From positions 736,284-800,283 of the forward strand of contig QJPP01007254.1 of NCBI GenBank assembly GCA_003996215.1: DNA of 64,000 bases. The letters run 5' to 3'. Source of the stretch: Jaltomata sinuosa. Taxonomy: Eukaryota; Streptophyta; Magnoliopsida; Solanales; Solanaceae. The notes beneath the pieces were generated by a model. That model worked only from the letters and a program-made list of their open reading frames with translations. It was not told the DNA's origin and did no database searches. This document shows, piece by piece, positions 58,501 through 64,000 of this stretch. Each line of letters begins with the position of its first letter. Within the stretch, counting starts at the first letter, position 1. A program made the translations under genes and the position numbers.

Positions 58501-59188
58501 AACTTTATTGTGCATTCTCTTCCTTCCTTGACTGATTCCAGTTTCCATTGATGGTGTTCTCAAAATGTTGAGCTATCAACAGGTTCTTCCCTCTTGTTCT
58601 TGACTTCCCTCTTCTTGTTGTTTGTGAGAGCTGCTCTGTCTCTTTGCTTTCCTGTGGACCTGAAGAGATCGGACTGGATCTGTAAGTCTTCGATTGGGAA
58701 TTTAGCATCGAAGTGCCTCTGTTAAGCTCCTTACCCTTTCCTTTCCTTGTTCCCTTTCTTCTGATTAGTTAATCCTTTCTTGTCCTCTCCTTGTTGAGCT
58801 TTGTGTTCACCTCTTGGTAGGTATCTTTGTAGGACACCTATATTTGACCCCTTCATTTGGTATTAGGTTGAGTGTTTCGAGCTGGAGCTGTTGGTTTCCC
58901 CTTGTGACTTAATGAAGATCTTCAGGCACCATCTCACTCTAGCTTGAATGTGATACTCTGTGTTTCTCCCTTTGCTATGTACTGTGTATTTTGCCCTGCT
59001 AAGTAGAAACCTTTCTCTACCCTTTCTTGATTGTTGTGATATTTGTTCCTGTAGTCTAGCCATGTGATGTTTTCCTGTATTGATATTGGTGATTGATGCT
59101 TCCTTATGATTAATTCTTGTTCCCAAATGGCTTGTCCCATGCTTTGTGTTATAACAACAATTCCTTTTAGCTCTCATGCTTGCTTCCT
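58501..59188. other. probable LINE 2 3' untranslated region
   Basis: It lies downstream of the RNase H stop in LINE orientation. It is rich in T and C with CTT-type low complexity. No ORF of note, and no poly(A) end or flanking duplication could be identified. Confidence 0.35.
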
Positions 59189-61352
59189 TTACCTTGTTGG
59201 TTTAGTTCTTATTCGAAGGTTAGGATATTGTGCTTTGTCAAGATTGAGAAGCCTTTTCCTTGTACTAGGTAGTGTAAAGTTGTTAAACTGTGACCTCCTT
59301 TTCCTTTCAAAGGCTATAATGGCTAGGTAGTCTGTCAGAGCATTCCCTTCCATGTAGACATGTTCCACCTGAACTTCACAATCCTCCATAAAATCCTTTA
59401 TGTCTTCCACAATGCCTCTGATTTGCCATATACCATCTAAAATATGTTTTTCATTAACAGAGAATCTGTTTGTAAACATATATGTGTGATACTTTCGGCT
59501 AAAGCTTCCTTGATTGCTATAGCTTCTGCTTCTGTGTTGGTCCCTTCATTGATCTCTTATGCTTGAGCATAAATTAGGTCTCCTTCTGCATTTCTCAAAC
59601 AAAATCCATAAGAGCACATACGTGGATTGCTTTTACTTGCACCATCTGTGTTGTGTTTGATGCCATAGGTAGGGGGTTTCCAGATCACTTTCTTGTAGTA
59701 GAGCCTTGGTCTGTGATTCTGCAGTAGTTGAACCACATCTGTTCAAGTGTTAGGCTTATTCCTCACATTAGGGAGTAAAGTTTGAAACAACTGAGTTATA
59801 GTTGTATTAACTTTGTAAAAACCAAGCTGTTATATGAACGATCTTTCCCATGTCTTAGTCCATTTCTTCTTTTCCATAGTTCTCATATGATAATTGTTGG
59901 GACAACAATCATAAGTGGTTTTAATTTTGGCTTGCAAAGCCATGTGCACCACTTTATGATTAGCTGTGAGAGCTGCATGTTGGCACTGTTTATCCCTGCA
60001 CAAGAAGAAAAATGTCTCCATAGCTTAGAAGCTAATGGAGATGTTAGAAAAATATGTTGGGGTGTCTCTTGTTTAGGATCTAGACAGTAGCTGCATCTAG
60101 AGACAATATTCAAGCCCATTTTTTGCAGTACATCATCTGTAGGAATTCTTCCCTTCAATGTTCTCCACAAGAAGAAAGAAACTTTGAAGTGTAGTTTCTC
60201 TGGCCAGATGTATTTGGAAAACCTTCTTCTCCTCTTTCTTTCTTCTAACATAATTCCAGGCTGACTTCACTGTAAATTTTTCATTGTTGTGTCATCCACC
60301 AAGTATCATCGAGAGTCTCTATATCAATTGGAGGTGGTATTGAGCAACAAATATGGTCCACTACTTCTAGTGGAATTAAGTATAGCAGCTTATCCCTATT
60401 CCAACCATTCTGATCAACAAATACCTTCACTTCAATCTCCTATGTATCAGTTGTCTCTGGGACACTGTAGTATAGTGCCCCAAGAGTTGTCCAATTATTA
60501 TATCAAAAGCTGAAATTCCCACTTTTTACTTATCACCTGATTTGTTGTTCCACCAGCTCCCTTACCTCCACCATCTTCTTCTAATAAGTGGAGCCATATC
60601 TTGCATGAGCAATTACTGGATGTATCTTTTTACAGTATTTGTTCAACATGAAAGAGGACCATTGGGAGGGTCTTGTTTTGAAATTCCACCATAATTTACA
60701 GAACACAGCATTAGAAGTATCAAACAGTGACCTGAAACCTACTCCTCCTTCCTCCTTTGGTAGACATAGATCCTCTCACTTAACCCAATGTTTACTCTTG
60801 CTTTCCTCTGAATTATTCTAGAAGAATCTTGCAAATACTTTATAAATCTGCCTTATATCTCATTTTGGAGGGCTTACTGTAGAAAGAAGGTGTAATGGTA
60901 TGCTTTCTAGTACATTCTGAATTAGTATTGTCCTGCCCCCCATAAGAAAGCATTCTTCCTTGCCATGAATAAAGTCTCTCTAATCTTTGTAACAAAAGAG
61001 TCATAATGTGCAATCTTATTTCTGCTATAAAATATTGGGCAACCTAGGTATAAGAATGGGAAAGTTCCTTATCTCACATTAGTAGTCCTTCTTACCGTTT
61101 TAACACTTTTATCTACATTGATTAGCTATCCGGAACAATTTTCATATTCCACCGGCACCTTCTTCATCATCTTCAAGCTACCTTTGTCTGCTGATAAGAA
61201 TAAAATTATATCATCTGCATATGCCAGATGGTTAATCTCTGGACTCTATTTTTGGACCCCATATGGGATTCTGGGTTCAAAAAGAGTGAGTTCAAGTTTC
61301 TACTGAGAGCTTCTGCTGCAATCACAAAAAAATCCGGGGATAGAGAGTCCCA
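59189..61352 (-). mobile_element. LINE 2: 3' part of an L1-type element, cut by element E
   Basis: On the minus strand, from the insertion point at 61352, RT sequence reads LSPDFFVIAAEALSRNLNS and then the polymerase site LAYADDIILF (about 61235-61206). Decayed thumb and connection sequence follows. A zf-RVT domain lies at 60251-59883 (LHFKVSFFLWRTLKGRIPTD, RCSYC). An RNase H segment lies at 59479-59189 (GIWQIRGIVEDIKDF, VYMEGNALTDYLA). Many stops interrupt it. The 3' UTR probably continues left toward 58500 but its end could not be fixed. The 5' half should lie beyond element E, outside the window. Confidence 0.82.
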
Positions 61353-61830
61353 TGATAACATCCAAAAACACACTCCAATGAAGGAGGTGAAAATGGTTGT
61401 ATGCAAGACAAGTACCCAACTAAGAGTCGAGGTCCAATTCCACAAAGATTGGAGTTAGATTTTGCCAAATTTCATAAATTAAATCACAAGATCAAGCGCA
61501 CTGTATTAAACAAGAAAGTAAAATTGGGGGATGTGTGTGTGAACTGACGGACCGTCGCCTGGACCGTCAGCCTTAGGCAGTGGCACTGTCCCTTTGCTGC
61601 CTTGGAGTGACGGTCCCAGTGACGGACCGTCACATGTGTGACGGGCCGTCACTCAGGCCGTCACACTTAGGCAGATTGCTCTTTTTCGCGTATTTCCGTC
61701 CGTTTCCGTGGTTGTTTCCATTTCCTACAAATACAACATAAAAACATCAAAAACAACAACGGTTGCTTGAAAACGTACGATTGTTCTTAGTAAAAAGGAG
61801 TCGAAAGTGACGTAAATTAGCGTCACATCA
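61353..61830 (-). repeat. 3' LTR of element E (478 bp)
   Basis: Plus strand: it runs from TGATAACATC to CGTCACATCA. It is followed by ACACCCTCAACTT, the complement of the polypurine tract seen next to the D LTR. The LTR is about one third the length of that of D. It contains six or so GACGG/CCGTC motifs (61545-61665), including a GTGACGGACCGTCAC palindrome near 61619. Confidence 0.83.
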
Positions 61831-63367
61831 ACACCCTCAACTTAAAACGTTCGCTTGTCCTCAAGCAACATAAGATAAAACAATAATACGACTCAACTAA
61901 GAACACAAACTCATGTCTATAGCAACTCATGGTCATTCAAACTTATTCAATTAAATCAAGCTCCCTTGTAGCACACAAATGTATGAAACACTAACTTGCA
62001 AGGATCCAAACATGTCATTCCGATATGATAGAATATTATGCATACACATACTGCAGCTATCCTAACAATCAATAGACAATATAGACATCTTGGTGCCCTC
62101 ACCACAAAGAAATCCCACACACAAGATTTGGGACTAGGTAAGCGCTCACACTCACAACGATTTCAAACAATGCACATGTGATACCATAGGCTTGCCCTTA
62201 CTATTCTATTTCGGTTCTTCAGAAAGCTACTTAGGATCACTACAGGACTTGTTTAGGCTTGTAATGAGGCTTCGGGTGCAGGTATGATACATTTAGGGGT
62301 TAGTGACTAAGCCCTCCTTGGAACCATTTACATCTTATCACCACATAACTTCACTTTATCCATCCTTATTCACCTTTTTATTTCCTTGATTCTAGATACA
62401 GGTGCGGCCTCCTTTTTGACAAAAAGAATTCTTTTTGTTTCTTTTTCGATCTTTTTTATCATTCTTTATTTTTTTCTTTTCTTTTCTTAGGCGCACACCC
62501 GGATTTTCATTCTATTCAACAACAATCATCTCCATCCTCTTTTTCTTCTCCTTTACCACTGTAGTAGCCACCCTCAACTTAGGCTGATTGCCTACGTCAA
62601 GGTGCACCATGTCCATTGGTAGGACCAGGGCCAAAACAGGGTTTACCTCTATAGTAGCCACCCTCAACTTAGGTTGTTTGCCTACGTTGAGGTGCAAGAT
62701 GTCCAAGGAAGGACCAGGGCCAAAATAGGGATTCAAAGTTAAACATGAATGGTGACAGGTTATTGAAAGAACAAGGTCAATTATGGCTCAAACAGGGATC
62801 AAAGGGGTTATTTATATTTGGACGGTCTTTTAGGTTAAGTGGACTGCACACAAAAAGGGCCTGTGATCCTTTCCTAAGCAACCAAACTTCAAACTTAACA
62901 AAATAGACCGGCCAAGTTCTAGATGCATGCACAGAGTAAGAATTTATGACAATTAATCTCACACACTCTTAGCACCAAGAAACTATATCGCTACCAACTA
63001 TCAAACAACCGCTCGGCTTAAGCATACTCATTCTAATCATATTCACACAATGACATTCAAGGATCCAGACAGTCAATTGTTTCAACATAAGCTCAAAACC
63101 AGAAATTTTTTCAAGGGGCCTCGTTTTTAGACAAGAACAACGCATGCTTGCTATAGACACTAAAAAAATAATTTAAAACAACAACCTAAACATGCCGGTT
63201 CTACTAGATAGCACACCGGAGGGAAAAGAAATCGGCAACAAAAACCCTCGGTGGTGACTCACAGGTTTCCCAACACCCTCAACTTAGACTCATGCATTGT
63301 CCCCAATGCATATATGCGAAAGCTAAAAACTGTGAGAATAAAGGAATACCTGTGAAGTCGATATGAC
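61831..63367 (-). other. element E 3' non-coding region
   Basis: It carries blocks shared with 28837-30240 of element D: the TCGCTTGTCCTCAAGC start, ACCATAGGCTTGCCCTTA and GGATCACTACAGGACTT, a pyrimidine-rich tract (about 62430-62480) and GACCAGGGCCAAA. A 90-bp tandem duplication lies at 62552-62731. No ORF of note. Confidence 0.7.
62552..62731. repeat. 90-bp tandem duplication in element E
   Basis: Two adjacent units (62552-62641 and 62642-62731) each contain GTAGCCACCCTCAACTTAGG, TTGCCTACGT and GGACCAGGGCCAAAA. Element D has the unit once (about 29636-29720). Confidence 0.88.
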
Positions 63368-64000
63368 TCAAATTCCGGAATGATGTTGGAGACCGCCTGG
63401 GTCTCTAAAACAAGAGAACTCGATGGAGTACTTGTGTGCGCCAACCTCATGTTGCGCTCCAACTTCCTCTTTTATTTTCTCCGCCGCTAGTCGTGACCGC
63501 TTTTTCGCTCTTTCCTTGTAGATTCTCTTGCGGTGTTTTCGTTTTCTTGAGCTATTTACACCGCTTTCCGCAACATGCTTTTCTTTTCGCGGCATTCTTC
63601 TCACAACAGCTAGAGTCTCAACCGAACTCTTCTCCTCAAGGTGCACATTCGCCGGAGCTTCCGCAACAGCATTGATGACCGCGACCACCCTCATGTCACT
63701 TGGTTGCTTCATCAATTTAGACACATCGAACTTGACCACTTCATTGTTCAATCGGAAGGTCAGTTCGTTTTTCTCCATGTCAACCAATACTCTCGCCGTA
63801 GCTAACAATGGTCGCCCCAAGATTATGGGAACTTCGAAGTCCACTTCGCAATCCAAAATCACAAAGTCAGCTGGGAAGATAAGCTTACCGATCTTAACTA
63901 GCACATCAGACAAGATCCCTACGGGTCGCTTTACCGAACGGTCAGCCATCCTCACTCTCATGGACGTTGGTTTAGGAGCTCCCAAACCCAATTTGTTATA
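63368..64000 (-). CDS. element E gag-protease C-terminal region with basic tail (partial)
   Basis: This is an open frame of 210 codons reaching the window edge with no stop; it has no ATG in the window, so the start lies beyond it. It begins YNKLGLGAPKPTS, just downstream of where the protease active site (DLGAS in D) would lie. It continues through FPADFVILDCEVDFEVPIIL and LLATARVLVDMEKNELTFRL, the Athila protease C-terminal half. Instead of leading to RT, it has a strongly basic tail (SRKRKHRKRIYKERAKKRSR) resembling a nuclear localisation or RNA-binding segment, and it stops at 63368. The visible part has no lesion. The function of the tail is unknown. Confidence 0.7.
   Translation of the reverse strand, partial: YNKLGLGAPKPTSMRVRMADRSVKRPVGILSDVLVKIGKLIFPADFVILDCEVDFEVPIILGRPLLATARVLVDMEKNELTFRLNNEVVKFDVSKLMKQPSDMRVVAVINAVAEAPANVHLEEKSSVETLAVVRRMPRKEKHVAESGVNSSRKRKHRKRIYKERAKKRSRLAAEKIKEEVGAQHEVGAHKYSIEFSCFRDPGGLQHHSGI

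Larger units (their letters stand above)
61353..64000 (-). mobile_element. element E: Athila-related element lacking pol domains (partial)
   Basis: This minus-strand element starts with its 3' LTR (61353-61830) inside LINE 2 and runs off the right edge. Its 3' non-coding region shares several blocks with that of element D. Upstream in element orientation comes a protease-region ORF (63368-64000). RT, RNase H and integrase, which take up about 3 kb between these parts in D, are absent. It is either a large-deletion derivative or a non-autonomous gag-protease element. The expected left target site copy would be TCCCA (61348-61352); its partner is outside the window. Confidence 0.82.

Noticed and set aside
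1..64000. CRISPR arrays, bacterial operons, riboswitches
   Set aside because: None seen. Introns, LINEs, SINEs and plant retroelements show that this is plant nuclear DNA.

Overview
This is a eukaryotic, plant nuclear window, most likely from a Solanaceae-type dicot genome. The pointers are plant-type Ty3/gypsy chromovirus (Tekay/Del-like) and Athila-like retrotransposons, plant LINEs, a tRNA-derived SINE, an intronless PPR gene, and an S-domain receptor kinase with a canonical seven-exon layout. The species assignment is inference; the window holds no rRNA or organelle marker. Only two genes look intact: a PPR protein (51026-52837, +) and a G-type lectin S-receptor-like kinase (54448-57687, -). 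Nearly all the rest is layered transposable-element sequence.

Layout, left to right. 1-3391 holds a decayed ABCB-transporter fragment and a CACTA-like terminus. 3555-12555 is a minus-strand Tekay-like element (called B here) with a full 3.0-kb LTR at 3627-6627, a decayed gag-pol, and a 5' LTR shortened by internal deletions (11857-12555). A second minus-strand LTR (A, 12556-15707) abuts B with no spacer. A plus-strand LTR (15708-19077) follows in head-to-head orientation and is the 5' LTR of element C, so A and C form an inverted repeat with roughly 3.2-kb arms. C has gag (19290-20895), pol (20896-24292) and a 3' LTR starting at 24309.

The 3' LTR of C is split at 27251 by a 14.5-kb minus-strand Athila-like element (D, 27252-41762) flanked by a 5-bp target duplication, CCAGT. 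D has 1.57-1.59-kb LTRs, a tRNA-Asp-type primer binding site, gag, protease/RT/RNase H/integrase, a third env-position ORF and a repeat-rich spacer. The LTR of C resumes at 41768 and ends at 42274. 42275-43963 is a gypsy remnant (F).

A LINE (43982-50683, -) carries an 18-bp target duplication on both sides and lies about 340 bp upstream of the PPR start codon. After the PPR gene come a SINE with an internal duplication (53651-53925), the receptor kinase gene, and a second LINE remnant. That LINE is cut at 61352 by another minus-strand Athila-related element (E), which runs off the right edge. E has a 478-bp LTR and a protease-region ORF but no RT, RNase H or integrase in the expected place.

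No autonomous element is evident. Every element whose polymerase is visible has stops, frameshifts or altered catalytic residues. The two host genes do not form a pathway together; their expression may be affected by the adjacent insertions. The most unusual structures are the head-to-head LTR palindrome, the zero-gap LTR-LTR junction, arrays of short GC-rich inverted motifs upstream of LTR TATA boxes, and the pol-less element E.
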